DNA from: Cynocephalus volans | Taxonomy: Eukaryota; Chordata; Mammalia; Dermoptera; Cynocephalidae | Assembly (NCBI RefSeq): GCF_027409185.1 | Contig: NC_084463.1 | Span: forward strand, 156,290,369 to 156,354,368 | Direction: 5' to 3' | Length of the DNA: 64,000 bases | Part shown: one piece after another, positions 23,797-37,900 of the stretch | Numbering within the stretch: position 1 is the first letter of the stretch | Layout: the number at the start of each line of letters is the position of its first letter | Translations under genes and position numbers: made by a program | The notes under the pieces: generated by a model | Database searches by the model: none | What the model was told of the DNA's origin: nothing | What the model saw: only the letters and a program-made list of their open reading frames with translations

Positions 23797-25948
23797 ATGG
23801 CAGGCTCAGGCAGCAGTCTACCATGGAGCAAGCATCTGTTCAAAGCCTTCCTGATGGTCCTACTGGTCCTCGTCCTACTCCACTCAGCATCATCCCAGCC
23901 CCATCGAGACTTTGCACCACCAGGCCAGCAGAAGAGGGAGGCCTCAGTTGATCTTTTGACCCAGATAGGTCGATCTGTGTGGGGGACACTGGATGACTGG
24001 CTTGGGCCAGAGACCACACGCCTGGTTTCAGAGGTAAGGAAGGTAATCCCTGCTGTGCACATTCAGGAAAGATAAAAGAAGAGACATTAATGGCCACCCC
24101 ACCTTGGCTCCACATCGTCCCTGTGGCATAATCCCTGGTGCAGAGAGCCCCAAGTTCCCCCCAAAGCCAGACAGTACCTTCCTTTTCTTCCTCATTGTTT
24201 CATTCCTACCCCAGGGCCTTTTATAGCTCCACCTCCCTCTTTCCCTGGCTCCTGCCCGTTCTTTGCCAGAAAGGCTGAGATATGAGTCATCTTTATAAAC
24301 CCATATTACTGGGTGACTATAGAGTCTGACTTTGGTCTAAATCTGACATAGAATCTTGAACTGGCAAAATATCAAGACCTGAACCATTCTTTCACCTGTA
24401 GAGGGTGGCGTGGGACTGATTAGGGGCTTAAGACAGGTTATCTCTTATACCTAATGGCATCTCAAGCCTGGTGTCATGTACTTTTGACAGATCGTAGTGA
24501 AAGGCTGAGATGATCATTTATAAAATCCATAATATAGTATATCTGATAGACTCCTTTTTCATTGAAATGTCTTAGCCCTTTACAGATGTTTTTTCACGTA
24601 CCTTTGTGATTCCCTGGGAGGCTAGGAGGACTCCAGTTTTATAGGGTGATTACTGATGGGATTTGGTGATCCCCCCATTTGCACACAAGTACATCTACTA
24701 CCACCTCCAGAGTACCCCAGCAATTCAGTTGAGTTCAGTCCCAGATGTCCTGGTTTCCAGTTTACAAAGGAGAAATAGCCTATTGTTCATACCTGTGCAC
24801 TGGAAGGTAGATGTGGAAGGGTGCCCTCAGCCAGGCCCAGGGCCCCCAAACTTCTGACCTGGGCCCATCAATACTGCCTGAGAGACAGGTCAGAGACATT
24901 CTGGTGGGCCTTGCCTGGGCAGTGATCTGCTTGGAGCCAAAGATCTCCATTAACTGTGGACTCATCTCAGCCTGTGCTCTTTCCTCAGACCTCATATCAG
25001 GTGATGTGGGCCATCTCGTCAGCCATCTCTGTGGCCTTCTTTGCTCTATCTGGGATCACTGCTCAGCTGCTGAATGCCTTGGGGCTAGATGGTGAGTGAC
25101 TAGGACTGGTTAGTTAATGGGAGCTTCGCCTGTACCTCCCTGTATGTGAGAGTTTCTGTCGGGGTCTAGACTGTTCCCCAGCTGCTCAGCACTTCCCAGG
25201 CTTCCCCGGAGGTGTGGCATAAGAGCAGGCTGATGACCACCACCACCCCCACGTACCAGGTGTTTACTTCATGCCAGGCATCGTGCTAAGATGTGACATC
25301 TCATTTAACTGTTAACCACTGCCCAGTGATATAGGTAGAATTGTTCCCATTTAACAAATGAAACTGAGGCTCAACCCAAGGTCCAAAAGCCAGCAAGCAA
25401 CAGAGCTGAGATTCAAATCTGTGTCTCTTTGGGTCTATGAAGCTGGATTATGCCTTTGCAAGGGGGTTAGCATCTCCCACTTTTTTGGCTTTTGTCCCCG
25501 TTTCTCCTCACCACCTTCTCGAGGTTGGCTGACTCTGTGACTCTCCCCACTTCTAGGTGATCACCTCACCCAGGGCTTGAAGCTCAGCCCTGGCCAGGTC
25601 CAGACCTTCCTGCTGTGGGGAGCAGGGGCCCTGGTCATGTACTGGCTGCTGTCCCTGCTCCTCGGCTTAGTCTTGGCCTTGCTGGGACGGATCCTGTGGA
25701 GCCTGAAGCTTATCATCTTCTTGGCCGGCTTTGTGGCCCTGGTGAGGTCGGTGCCTGACCCTTCCACCCGGGCCTTGCTACTCCTGGCCTTGCTGACCCT
25801 CTATGCCTTGCTGAGCCGGCTCACTGGCACTCGGGCCTCGGGGGCCCAACTGGAGGCCAAGGTGCGAGGGCTGGAGCGCCAGGTGGAGGAGCTGCGCTGG
25901 CGACAGAGGCGGGCGGCCAAGGGGCCCCGGAGCATGGAGGAGGAGTGA
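23797..25948 (+). CDS. TMEM109: TMEM109 (mitsugumin-23), ER/nuclear membrane channel-like protein
   Basis: Multi-pass protein of the endoplasmic/sarcoplasmic reticulum and nuclear membrane, reported as a voltage-gated cation channel and linked to DNA-damage-induced death. The CDS joins 23797-24033, 24989-25091 and 25557-25948, giving 243 residues, the usual family length. Exon 2 starts after CCCAG at 23795, so the ATG at 23797 is the first available. Visible parts: a cleavable signal peptide (residues about 14-33, rich in Leu and Val); a luminal segment with the conserved FAPPGQQKRE; one membrane segment at about 84-105; a second at about 131-157; a hydrophobic hairpin at about 165-200; and a charged C-terminal coiled coil (about 210-232, QLEAKVRGLERQVEELRWRQ) ending EEE. 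Introns are all GT/AG, in phases 0 and 1. Identification is very secure. Confidence 0.97.
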
Positions 25949-27195
25949 GAAGGATGCCCCCCACACCGCCTTCATCATACCAAAGAGCTGAGCTGCTTCT
26001 GGATCGCACAGCCCTCCTTCCAGCCCCTTGCCCTTCTCTTGCCATCTGAACCTTCAGAACCTGGATCTCTGCCCCAGTCTCCCCAGCTCCTCCCTCTGCT
26101 GGTCCTCAGGGGTCCTGTCCTCTGAGATTCTGTCCCTGGGGTTGGCTCTCATCACCCTTTCTTTGCTACCAGCCTGTCACAGCCAGGGCAGGTTGGAGAG
26201 GCCTCCCCTCTGGCTTCTGCATCTTCTCTCAGCAAACCTCACTGCCATTGGTCTCCGTGGCTGACCTTGCTCCCCTCTGCTGCTGCCTTGGCTTCTTCCT
26301 AATGCTCTTGCACTCCTGTCCTTCTGTAGCTCCTCCTTGGTGAGTCTCCGGCTCCCTTCTGGTTTTTTTCTTCTTTCCAGCCCTGTACTCCCACCAAACC
26401 ACAGTCCATCAAAGCATGCCTCTGTCCTTTTCATTGCCCAGCAGTGCGGAAGTGACAGGGGACATGGGACCTGAGGCTAAGGGAGGAAGGAAACGGGATC
26501 CCTTAGACCTGTGAGGTTGGAGGAGAGGATGTACCTTGAGTCTGTTAAAAGTGCCTTAATCCGAGCCAGCAGGGCCCCCTGCTTGCCCACTGCCATATTG
26601 TATGCTGGAAAGTGCACTGTGGCTGCTTTGTGTCAAGAAGAGAGCAGTGGCTCAGAATCTTGATTCCCCTTCAGCTAGAGCAAAAGATGGCTGCTGCAAG
26701 TAAGCTTATGCCTGTAAGTAGGCCCCTGCAGTGGCCATCACATGCCCGGTGGAAACCTGCAAGGAGGACCCACTTCCTTGTCTACACAGTTGCAAGCTGT
26801 TCTCTAGCCCTGTCCCTCTACTTCCTGCCACCGAGGAGGAGATGCTGATTAGTGCCCACCCCAGCGGCCTGGGAGGAGCACAGGGCAGCCCTTCTCCCTT
26901 CCCATGCTCTGTGGGGAGCAGGCTGAACCTGCCAGCTGACCCCTCTCCACCTGAGCATTTGTTTTTGGCAGTTAAGGGTTACTTCTTCCTTTGAGGCTCT
27001 GGTGGAGGTGGGTGTCCTTCTCTGCCAGGCCTGGCACATGATGTGAAGAATAAATGCCCAATTCTTACTTGTTAAGGTATGATGTGGAATCACAGCTGTA
27101 GTGATATATATTTTTATCAGTGCTTGGTTGGTTTTAAATAAAACGCACGCTATTTTATTACCTTGTTCTGAATAAAATGTATTTACTCAAGGGCT
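25949..27195 (+). other. TMEM109: TMEM109 3' UTR
   Basis: Unique, moderately GC-rich sequence runs from the stop codon to a cluster of polyA signals at 27049, 27137 and 27171. Frames within it are short and unrelated to known proteins. Confidence 0.6.
27049..27176 (+). terminator. TMEM109: Cluster of three AATAAA polyadenylation signals (TMEM109)
   Basis: Canonical AATAAA hexamers lie at 27049-27054, 27137-27142 and 27171-27176, about 1.1-1.2 kb after the TMEM109 stop. They suggest alternative 3' ends spread over about 130 bp. Confidence 0.65.
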
Positions 27196-28079
27196 GGACT
27201 GCTTTGATGTCTCCCTCTACTGCTAAACCTGTCTCTGTGGTGCCACTCTGCCTCCTCCACTTCTCCCTGCAGCAGCAGCGTGAGGCTGGCAGAGGGTAGG
27301 GAGCAGAAGAGGCAGGCTGGTACCAGGTTCCCTTCACTCCAGGAGTGTGAGGAATAAGGAAGGCATACCCTCAGTACAGAGTGTCCTGGAACTGGCCAGC
27401 ACTGGTGGAATAGCATGTGTATTGGGCTGGGGGAGGAGCCCCTCCCCCAGTGTGCTGGTGTCTCAGGCTGTGGGCAACCTGAAGACTTGCCTGCCCTTCC
27501 CTTCTCCTCCACCAGGCTGAGGAGTTTCCTGCACCAAGGTTCTGAGCCAGGCAGTAGATTGGATCAGTAGTGTTGTGGAGGGCCCTGGCATGGCTTTTCG
27601 TTTTTTTTTAAGGTTCCCCGGGGGATGCTAATGTGCAGCCAGATCCCCAGCTCTGGACCTTTCCCAATGCTTCCTGGCAGGCAAGGTTGGGCCAGGACCC
27701 CTGAGGCAGGCCTTTCCTCAGGAGTGTGAGCCAGCGTCAACTTTCCTAGGTCCACGGGCCTCTCCCTAGGGTGGGGCTGGGCATGAAAGTGGAGCTGCCT
27801 GCACCTGGAGTCCTTCCTCCACAGGTGGCGAGGGCTCTGTCAGGGCAGGTCCAGGTGGTTGTCAGGTGGTCCCCTTTGGCCCCCTCTTTCCCCTTCTGTC
27901 CCCGCAGCTTAGTTCCCATATGTCTGAATTCTGGCTCTGATTCAGGTGTCAGATGCCTTTACAGGTGAGCTGCTTGTGGGGCGGGGGTGAGGCAGAAGAA
28001 GTGGCTTTTTCCTCCTTGGTGCGGAGTCTCCAAGAGGGAGCGAACGAACACATGCGTACCTCCTGGCAGAGGCGGCTCG

Positions 28080-28900
28080 GACCCCTGTCGTTCAGTCTCC
28101 TGAGAAGTGGCCTTCCCGACCTCAGGCACGGGGCGCTCAGCGTCTCGGCATCCGCGGGGCACTAGGACCCGGCGCGGCGCAGGGGGCAGCCCGTCTGCCG
28201 CGCTCCGCTCCGCTCCCTCCCACCCCCGCGCTCCCGCTCCATTGTCTGGGAACTGCAGCCGCGGGGTTGGCGGACCGGCGGGCGGCGGCGGGGAGCCTGC
28301 CGGCCGGATCGGGCCAGCGCGGAGCCGCGCGGGAGATGCCGGGCCGGGCCGCGGCCACCTGAGCCGCCCGCTCAGTCCCCGCCTTCCCTGGGAAGGATGT
28401 ACGCCCGGACGGCGGGGCGCGCGGCAGCGGCCCCCCGGGGGCCCCCCGGCGCCTGGCTCTGCCTCCTGGTGGCCCTCGCCCTGGACGTCGTGAGAGGTCA
28501 GCGGGAGGGGAGGGGCGGCTGGGCCCGGGCCGAGGCCGGGCGCGAGCGAGGCCCGGGAGCTGGGACCCTTCGGGTTCTCCGGCTAAACCCGGAGCGGGGT
28601 CGCCCCGCCGCGCGCCCTGAGGGCTGGAGAGGTCTTATCCCCGGGAACCTGCCCCCAGCCGCTCGCCCCTGTTGCTTGCTTCTCCCTGCGCACGCCTGCA
28701 ACTCCTTCCTGACCCGGGACCAGCCTGTCTGCCATCCACCCCCCCGTCCCCACACCTTCTCCGAGCACCGTCCCCTCCAGTTGAGGCATCTAACCCGGCT
28801 GCCCCTGTCCCGGGCGCACCAGCGTCCCGACCGCTGTACAGAGCTGCTCTCTCTTGGCTCCTAGCCTCCACCCCCCACGGGATGGAAAGCAGACCCTTTG
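28080..28900 (+). promoter_or_regulatory. TMEM132A: TMEM132A CpG-island promoter
   Basis: A dense CpG region with many GC boxes spans the first exon. No TATA box is apparent. The start codon at 28397 lies in its middle. Confidence 0.65.
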
Positions 28901-31900
28901 CCTGGGACCTGTGAGATAGGCAGCCCCTTGCCCCAAGGAGCTCTCTGATCTTGAAGTCTCCAGGGATGGCCCCATCCTCGCCTCCCTGAGCCCTTGTGGG
29001 GGGTTTTATCACTGGGGGAATGGGCAGCAACTCTCCTGTGCCTCAGAGTGAGGGTCGGATTGGGGAGCTGGGCTGTGGCTGCAGGTGAATGATGCCATGG
29101 GAGATAATGAAGCATTCTCCATCCTCCTTCCTCCCACCCAAAGGCTGTGCTCTGGGTGATGGGAGTCCGTGGGAGTCAGGCTACAGAGCATCTCGTAATT
29201 ATGGAGGCAGTGGAGAAGGAGGAGGATTGAGGTCAGGGGCTACCTCCAGGATACAAGGGAGCGGTAGTCACTCACCTGTTAGCTGGGGGATCGTCTCAGA
29301 CACAGGCGGCTTGGTGGGGACGGCCAGGGAGGATATTGAAACCAAGTCCTCCACCCCAGTCCAGCTCTGGGGCTGAGTGGGAGCTGGCTCTGGAGCTGCT
29401 TTCAGCCACCTGCCCCCCACCCCAAGGGACCTGGTGAGAGCCCTAATAACCCCTCACAAAGAGAGAGAAGGAAAGCCTTTTCACATCTATTATGCAGCAG
29501 TGATAATCCCTCCTTCAGACAGTGCTCCACAGTTTACAGAGCCCTCCCCTATCCACAGTGTGACTAAATGCTCCTGAGGCTCAAAATGTTATGACTGACC
29601 CGAGTGTCATTGAGGCAGAGCTAGGACTTAAATTCAGGTCTCCGGGCTCCCACCAAGCCCTCTCCAGGGAGTGCTTCCCAGCTTGGGGGAATTCCAGGAT
29701 GAGTAAGACAAGGCTTCTGGTTGATAGACAGGAAGACAGCTAATTCAGAGGAGGCAGCCACGGTTGCAGAAGGCAGAGGAGACTGCTGGGAGGCTAATAA
29801 CCAAGGAGGGCTTCCTGGAGAAGGAGGCAGCATTCACTCTTGGCCCTGAAGGAAAAGAGAGGCACCACCTGAGGGGCACACTGTGGCACTGGAGGGTGCA
29901 GACAGAGGTGGGGGATGGGGAGGTAGGGTAGTCTAGTGGTTAACACCTGGGCTTGACGCCCAGCTCTACTACTCTGCAGGTGGGGGACCACCTTAACCTC
30001 TCCGCCTCATTTTCTCCGTCAACAAAATGCGATTAATAGTAATAGTACCTGACCCACAGAGTTATTACGAAAGTTGAAAGAGTTAATACATGTATGATGT
30101 TTATGACAGTACCTGCATATAGTTAGTTTTCAAAAATGTTAATTATTTTTATTAGGGCTAATAGTATAAATCCATATGGCCTTAGTGGTCTTCTGTCCTT
30201 TTGGAGGTTGGATATTTGGACTATCTCCTCAGGCTCATGGTTCCCACCCCACCCCTAGGACACACCATTGCCTTCCAAGACTCCTTCAGGAGCCCCCTCC
30301 AATCTCACTTTTGCTCTCCAATACCAAACTTGGACAGGGAAGAAGGGAGCAGGCTTGGAAAGATGGTGTGAGTTGCCATGGCAATGATGGGGGGTGGGAG
30401 GGTGGATGCGCAGCCAAGTCTGGCCAAGGACCCAGGGGCAAAGAAAGGTCTCTGCTTCTAAAAGCTCGCCTCATCACCGTCTTTTACCACATGGGCCCTG
30501 TCTGGGGAGAGTAACACCCCAGAAATGCCTTGGTGTCAGAGGCAGGTAGGTAGGGAGGGGGAAGGAATGGGGGAGAAGGAGATATTGAGAAGGCTGTGCT
30601 GGAGAGAAGGTGGTCAAGGTCTGTGGAAGGCAGAAGAAGGCATGGCTCGGAGGCTGGTATCCAGTCCTGGTCTCAGATTCGAATTCTGGCTGTGTTACAT
30701 GCTACCTGTGTGAGGCTCTTTGAGCCTCAGTTATCTCATCTGTGAAACAGGGAGATTCCCCCCACATCCTGGGGGATGGGACATTTACAGCCCTTTTCTC
30801 CCTCCACTCCGCACCACCACTGGGCCCCAGGATGGAGCTCAGTTCAGGGCCAGCCAGATCTGGAGCTGTCACCGTCTCTACCCCTTATTCCTCTTCAGTG
30901 AGCTGTGATCAGGACTCCCTGGACCCTGTCTACCTGCCGGCAGCCCTGGAGCTCCTGGATGCTCCTGAGCACTTTCGTGTGCAGCAAGTGGGCCGCTACC
31001 CACCTGCCAACTCCTCTCTGGGCTCCCGATCTGAGACTTTTTTGCTTCTGCAGCCCTGGCCCAGGGCCCAGCCACTTCTCCGGGCCTCCTACCCACCTTT
31101 TGCCACTCAGCAGGTAAGGAGGGGACACCAGGGACTCCCAGGCTTAACAGGACTCAGAGCCTGAGGTCAGCTGTGTGTGGCTCAAGGGCCTTCCCCAGTC
31201 CCATCCGTGTTCCCCATTTTCCACAGGAAGAAGCTGAAGCCCAGTCCTGCTAGGCTGGGACTGGAACCTGGCATCTCCTCTTCCCAGATCTTGCTTCCCC
31301 ACCAGCTCATGCTTTGTTGAGCCTCCTCATTCTCCCTGCAGGTGGTCCCTCCTCCGGTCACTGAGCCCCACCAACGGCCAGTCCCCTGGGATGTGCGGGC
31401 TGTTTCAGTGGAAGCAGCTGTGACTCCAGCGGAGCCCCACGCCCGCGTCCTTTTCCACCTCAAAGGGCAGGATTGGCCTCCAGGGCCTGGCAGCCTGCCC
31501 TGTGCCCGGCTGCATGCCACACACCCTGCAGGCACTGCTCACCGAGCCTGCCGCTTCCAGGTGAGTGGGCTGGTCCCGCTGTGCCAGCCAGGGGCTAGTC
31601 CCAGGGTGGACTGGAAAGGGCTCACCCCTCCTGGGAAGTTTGGGAGCCACAAACCACCTGATCCCATTCCTGCTTCACTAGCTTTCAGTCCTGTTAAACG
31701 GTTATTTAGGGCCCCTTAAGGAGTTCAATCTGTTGCGTGTAATTTTGGGCAGTAACTTAATCTCTCTGAGACTCAGTTTCCTCATCTGTAAAAGGAGCTC
31801 ATAACAATTCCTTCCTCATACGGAGTTGGAGTAAGGAATAAATGAGATGAACACAAGAATAACTTATAGCAGTCACTCAGCAAGTGTTTATTATTGTTAC

Positions 31901-34900
31901 TCCTGTAATTGTAAAAACACTGTTACTTTTGTAATTGCAATTTTCCACTATTTTGGAGTCTATATAGGAATCCATTGGAGAGAGGTATTTCCCAGGCTTT
32001 AGAGTTCTGAGAAAAAGCCTGAGTTCTAATCGAGGCAGTCCTGGGATGTTGTTAGGGTGAGGCACTGGGATTGGCTCGCTTTGTAATGGGAATATTCCCA
32101 AAGGCAAAGGAGTGTCCTGCAGATGTGTTCTGAGACAAATCTGGTTTCAAGCCCAGCCATGTCGCTGGTTCACTGTGTCACCTAAGATGCATGCCTCTCC
32201 GGCCCACGCTGATCTTGCCTTTTAAGGACCCCTCCATCTTTGGGTTTCCTGCCATGGTTGCTGGGAGTACCCCCCACCCCCAACCTGTGCCAACCATGGC
32301 CATTGTGTCTTCGCAGCCACCCCTAGGTGCCTGTGTGGTGGAGCTGGAGTTCCCCCTACACTGGTTCTCCCAGGGCTCTACCACACGGGCCGAGCTAGCC
32401 TACACACTGGAGCCCTCAGCCGAGGGTCCTGAGGGCTGTGGCTCCAGTGGGGAGGAAGGCCCTGGGGAACAAGCCCTCCCAGTTGGTGGTGTGGAGCTGC
32501 GCCCAGCAGACCCCCCACAGTACCAGGAGGTACCTCTGGATGAGGTGGTGACTCTGCGGGTGCCTGACGTGCCAGTGAGGCCCAGCCAGATCTTCAGTGC
32601 CACTCTTCTGCTTCGGCACAACTTCACAGCCAATCTCCTGACCCTGCGGTGAGTTTTGGGCCCCTGGGGATAGGTGGGGGGTGGGAACCTCTGCAGGAAG
32701 ATTAGGCAGGTACCTATTCCTCTTGGGATCCTTGCTGGAATCCTTGACCTCTGCAAAACATGGGTCAACCAAACCCCCTCCAGGCAAAGAGCTGTGATTG
32801 CCCTGGTAGGACTCTACGATGGACATAGCCCTGAATTTGGAGTCAGAAGTAGGAAGCCTCCCCTCTCCCTGGCACATCACTGAGACTCCTTTGTCCAGTG
32901 GGGTGACATTTTCCACTTTACAGGGCAACTGCAAGGCTCCAGGCAGGGGAAACAGGAAAGGACTTGGAAACTGGAAAATGTGGTGTCTAGCGGTGGGCTA
33001 TTGCTCTAATGCCCCAGAGAGGGATATTTACCCCAGTCACACTCATCTGCATGTTCTCCCTGCCTGCTACCCTCTCAGCAAGTCTCTTTTTTAGGCCGCT
33101 GACTAGTATGGGGATCTGAACCCTTGACTGGTGTTATAACACCACATTCTAACTAACTGAGCTAACCTGCCAGCCCACCCTCATTCTTTGTGTCCTTTTC
33201 TGCAGGAACTTCCCCCAAAGCAGCCCCACCCACTCACCCAATCCTACCGAAGGATTTGCAGGGTGTGGCTGGCCTCTCCCATGTGTGGGTTTTTGTGTGC
33301 CCCATCCCTGTGTGCCTCCCTGTCTCATGTCCTCCTGTGCTCATTCACATACTAACTAAACAGATCTTTGCTGGACACTTACAATATGCCAGGCCTTGTG
33401 TCTCCACCCTAGAGATACAAAGGAAAGCAAGGCCCAGTCCCCATCTGGCACAAAGGGGCCCTTGGTGCTAGGAAAGGTAGCTGGATGGGCATGAACTGGA
33501 TTAGAAGGCAGGTGGGTGGGTGTGCTCTGGTGAGGGTGTGAAGTGCCACCAGGGCTTGGGTCAGGGGGTGGGGTAAGGGGAAATTCATCCTGCCACTGGA
33601 AGATCTTTCTAAAGGAAATGGTATTTGAGTTGTTGGAGGCTTAACAAAACAGCAGATAAAGAAAGGAAGGGCAGGCAGGTTGGAAAGCAGAGCCTGATCA
33701 AAGGCTTAGTGTCGTGAATGTGCATTGTCTATGTGAGGAAGAAGTTTTGGTCTGGAGAAGCAGAGAGTACAGGGAGAGATGTCATAGCCCAAGGTAGGTT
33801 GGACCAGACCCTGGAGCACCTTGAGTGCTAGGCTCAGACTTGACCTTCTGAGCAGTGGAGAATCATAAGTGGTCTTTGGGTGGGGGAGAGCTGGATGGCA
33901 TGCCTTTGTTGAAGTGGGGTCCTTCTGGGTTGGAGGATAGCCAGGAGGGGATTCAGACTGGAACTGAGGAGGCCAGGCAGGAGGCTGATGTCTTTGGCCC
34001 CTTATCTTCCCCCTTGGATTCAGTCCACAGTTCAGCACCCACCTTAATAAACTGGACATGTAACCTTTCCCCCAGGATCAAGGTGAAGAAGGGGCTGCAT
34101 GTGACAGCAGCCCGCCCAGCCCAGCCCACCCTCTGGACTGCCAAGCTGGACCGCTTCAAGGGCTCCAAACACCACACCACCCTCATCACCTGCCAGCGTG
34201 TTGGGCCCACAGGGCCAGACTCCAGGTGGGCGGTCTCCTTCCTCCTGTAAAGGAGGCAGAGGAAGGAGGGCTGGTCCTAGAGTCCAGTGGGCGGATTTGG
34301 GGACCCAAGGGAAGAGGGCTGCCATGCTGCCTCCATATCCCCATGTGAGCAGGCACAAGAACAAACTCTTTCAAGGAGGCAGTGCAAAGCAGGTATATCA
34401 TTCATTCAGCCATTATTTATCCAGACCCAGCCACATGCCAGATACAGCAACTGTCTGTGAGTCTTACTCCAGGTGATGCCAACCTATCCTCACCACCCAG
34501 TTCCAGCCATCACAGCCACTATCTGCCCCTCACCTCCTGCCCCCATCAAATTGGCCCCCCCTTTTTTTGTGTGGCTGGCCGGTAAGGGGATGGGCCTTTC
34601 TCTAGAGTATTAATATTCCAAAAACAAAAGCCCAGTTGCAGTTCCTAACATTTATGAAGTCTTCTTATTCATGCCGTGCACCTAAGTCACAGCCACAGAC
34701 TTTGCAGCCCCTATTTGAATCCTGGGTCTGACACTTTTTAGATGAATACCCTTGGGCAAGTCAGTTAACATCTCCCCACCCCAGCCCCAGTTTCCTTACT
34801 TGTAAAATAGGGATAGTAATGCATCCTTTAGGGTTTGTGAAAATAAAATAAGATCTTGCAAATCAGGCACCCAGAATAGTTCCTGGCACATAGGTGCCTG

Positions 34901-37900
34901 ATCAAAGGAAGCTCTGAGGGTTATTCAGAGGGTCAAGTGTCCGGCTCTGCAACTTGGGAGTGAATCTGCCTTCTTGGTGGGAATTGACATCAGGTGCTTT
35001 ATGCCACCCCAATGGCTGTGGAAAGCAGAGGTCCAAGTGGAGGGGCCCAGGAAGGCAAGGGAGCCAGCAAGCATTTAGGGAGGCAGTTAAGTGGCTGTGT
35101 GGGTCTTGTTAAGAGACAAGAGCTTGGATAAGAGTTTGGACTCAGGAGACAGGATGCTTGGGTTTAGATCCCAGCCCTGCCACTTTTTGCTTTGTGATCT
35201 CAGATGAGTTGCATAACCTCTGAACCTCAGTTTTTCATGAGTAAATGGGGATAATCACAAGTACAGGAAGTGCCTAGCACAGTGCCTGGCACTCACAAGT
35301 ACTCAGTTCCTCTTTCTTCTGACCATCAGCCCCCTTGAACTGTCCGAATTCCTGTGGGTGGACTTTGTGGTGGAGAATGGCACTGGTGGGAGCATGGCAG
35401 TCACTCGCCCTGTCACATGGCAGCTGGAGTACCCAGGCCAGGCCCCTGAAGCAGAGAAGGACAAAATGGTGTGGGAAATCCTCGTGTCAGAGCAGGACAT
35501 AAGAGCCCTTGTCCCACTAGCCAAGGTAAGGGGGCTTCCGTCTTTGCCCGGCCAGGCTGCGGGCCAAGTCCCAGGATCCCCGTGAGCTGAGGGGCTTGGG
35601 GCTCAGCTTCTCCTGCACCCCCAGGCTGAGGAGCTGGTGAACACAGCACCGCTGACTGGAGTGCCCCGGCGTGTGCCTGTGCGCCTTGTCACTGTGGATG
35701 GCGGGGGAGCACTGGTGGAGGTGACAGAGCACATTGGCTGTGAGTCAGCCAACACACAGATTCTGCAGGTGAGTGACAGGTGCCCACCTCATGTGAGTAT
35801 CATTTGCATGTGCACAGTCGTGCACACACAGTTTCCTCCCTCACCATTTGGGCCCCTGGAGAACAGCTTCTTGAGACCAGAAACCTCATGGGGTGAACCT
35901 ACAGCTTCAGCTTCTTTTGTTCCAATCACCTCTCTCCAGAGTCAGGTGGGAGCTTTGTAATTCCAACAGCCCCCATCTTAGGTGCCTTCACAATCCTTAT
36001 TGTGTGGACAAAGAGCTCAGCTGGTACAGCCAAGAGCATGTACTTTGGGATCAGAAGATTTTAGTTTGAAACCGTCTTTGTTATCAACTAGCTGTGTGAT
36101 CATGGGCAAGTCTCTTAACCTCTCTGAACCTCAGTTTCCTAAACTTTAAAATGGGAATATATCTTTAAGTTGTTATAAGAATTAAAAGAACCTAAGACAG
36201 TATCTGGCAGATAGCAGAAGCTGAAACAATGGCAGTTACTGCTGTTGTAATAGTAATATAATGACAAAAGTAGTAATTATTATTATTGGAGCCTTGTAAT
36301 AACCTGTGAGGGAAACAAAAACGAAGCAGGGAGGTGCAGAGCAGCGTTCTCTCCATTTTGAAGTTCTCAGAGGGGAAGCACAGAGCCTACATTTATACAA
36401 ATCCAGCCACTTGCATGGAGAAGGCGTCTTTCCTGACTTGGGGCAGCCCTTGGCCATGTGTATGTGGTTCCAACCTGAGCACTCTTGGGCAGGTAGTTCT
36501 GCCTTGTCCCCTGCCTAGCTGCAGCTGGTTGCCAGGTGGATCCAGCACCAATGTCAGAGGCCAGCTTTAATAAGGAACCAACGTGGTGGGTTCAAACCCC
36601 TGCTCTGCCAGGAGGAAGATTGTAACGTATGTGAATAGGCACTTTCGCCAGCTGAATCCCAGGTAAACTCAAGGAGTGGCCCAGTTTCTCCAGCGGACTG
36701 GATCTTGGATGCATGGTGAAATCTTATTGATCTGAGGATGGTGACCTAACCAACAAGCCCACCATACCATGCATTACAGTGAAATACAGAACTAAATCTC
36801 AGCTGTTGTCCTCCTGTGGCCTGGGGTCAGGGCTGCCCTCTCTGGCCCACATTGGTCTCTCCTGGCTTAGCCCACCCCCTGCATTCTGCCCTCCCACAGG
36901 TATCTGAGGCCTGTGATGCTGTGTTCGTGGCTGGCAAGGAGAGCCGGGGTGCTCAGGGAGTGCGGGTGGACTTCTGGTGGCGCCGACTGCGGGCCTCGCT
37001 GCAGCTGACCGTGTGGGCCCCGATGCTGCCCCTACGCATTGAGCTGACCGACACCACCCTTGAGCAGGTCCGCGGCTGGAGGGTCCCTGGCCCAGCTGAA
37101 GGGTGAGTGGAGGCCTGGGGAAGCTGGCAGGCCTTGGTGAAATCACCCTGAGACTGAGAGAGCACAGGGGACACAGCCATGGGCCCGAGCTGGGGAATGA
37201 AAAACTGCCAGTTGCCTGCAGTTCCGTATGCCCATCCCCATCCCTGCCCACCCAACCTCTGACTGCCTTGAGACTGCCAACCTCCACGCTCCCTCTGCTC
37301 CTTCCTTGCTCACTGCTCTCTGGTACCCTCACTTCCTAATCTTCTGTGTAATGTACTGATTAATTTTGCTTGCTGTCTGTCCACCCCTTCTGCACTCCTC
37401 CCCAGAGAATGCAAGCCCCTGGAAGGCAGGGAGGGGCTTTGTCTATTCTGTTCTCTGCTGTATCCTCAAAGACTAAGATGGCACAGAGCTCAGTAAATAT
37501 GGAATGCACTCTGAGGGGGGACCAAGTGTGACGTGGCTCCAGAGAGTGAGCGCCCTTTAGGTTCCCTCATAGGAGAAGGTGTCCACAGTGTTCCATTTGG
37601 GAATAAGAGGCAGGTAGAAGGGCACACGCAGCAATCGAGAACTGGGCTGGGAACCTCTTGATGGGCAGGGGCATGCTCCCGTTAGGGGCCAGGGGTCTCC
37701 AGCGGGTAGGCCTTAGCAGGCCAGGGGCAGGGCCCGTGCTGAAGCCCGTCCCTGGCTGCCCCTCCCTGCAGGGCGGTGGAGCCGGAGGCGATGGCGGTGG
37801 TGGAAGAGGCCGAGCGGCGCACCCGCGGCTGCCGCCTGCAGTACCAGCGTGCCGCCGTGCGCTTCCTCGTCCCCTTTGCAGCCCACCCGCTGGATGGTGG

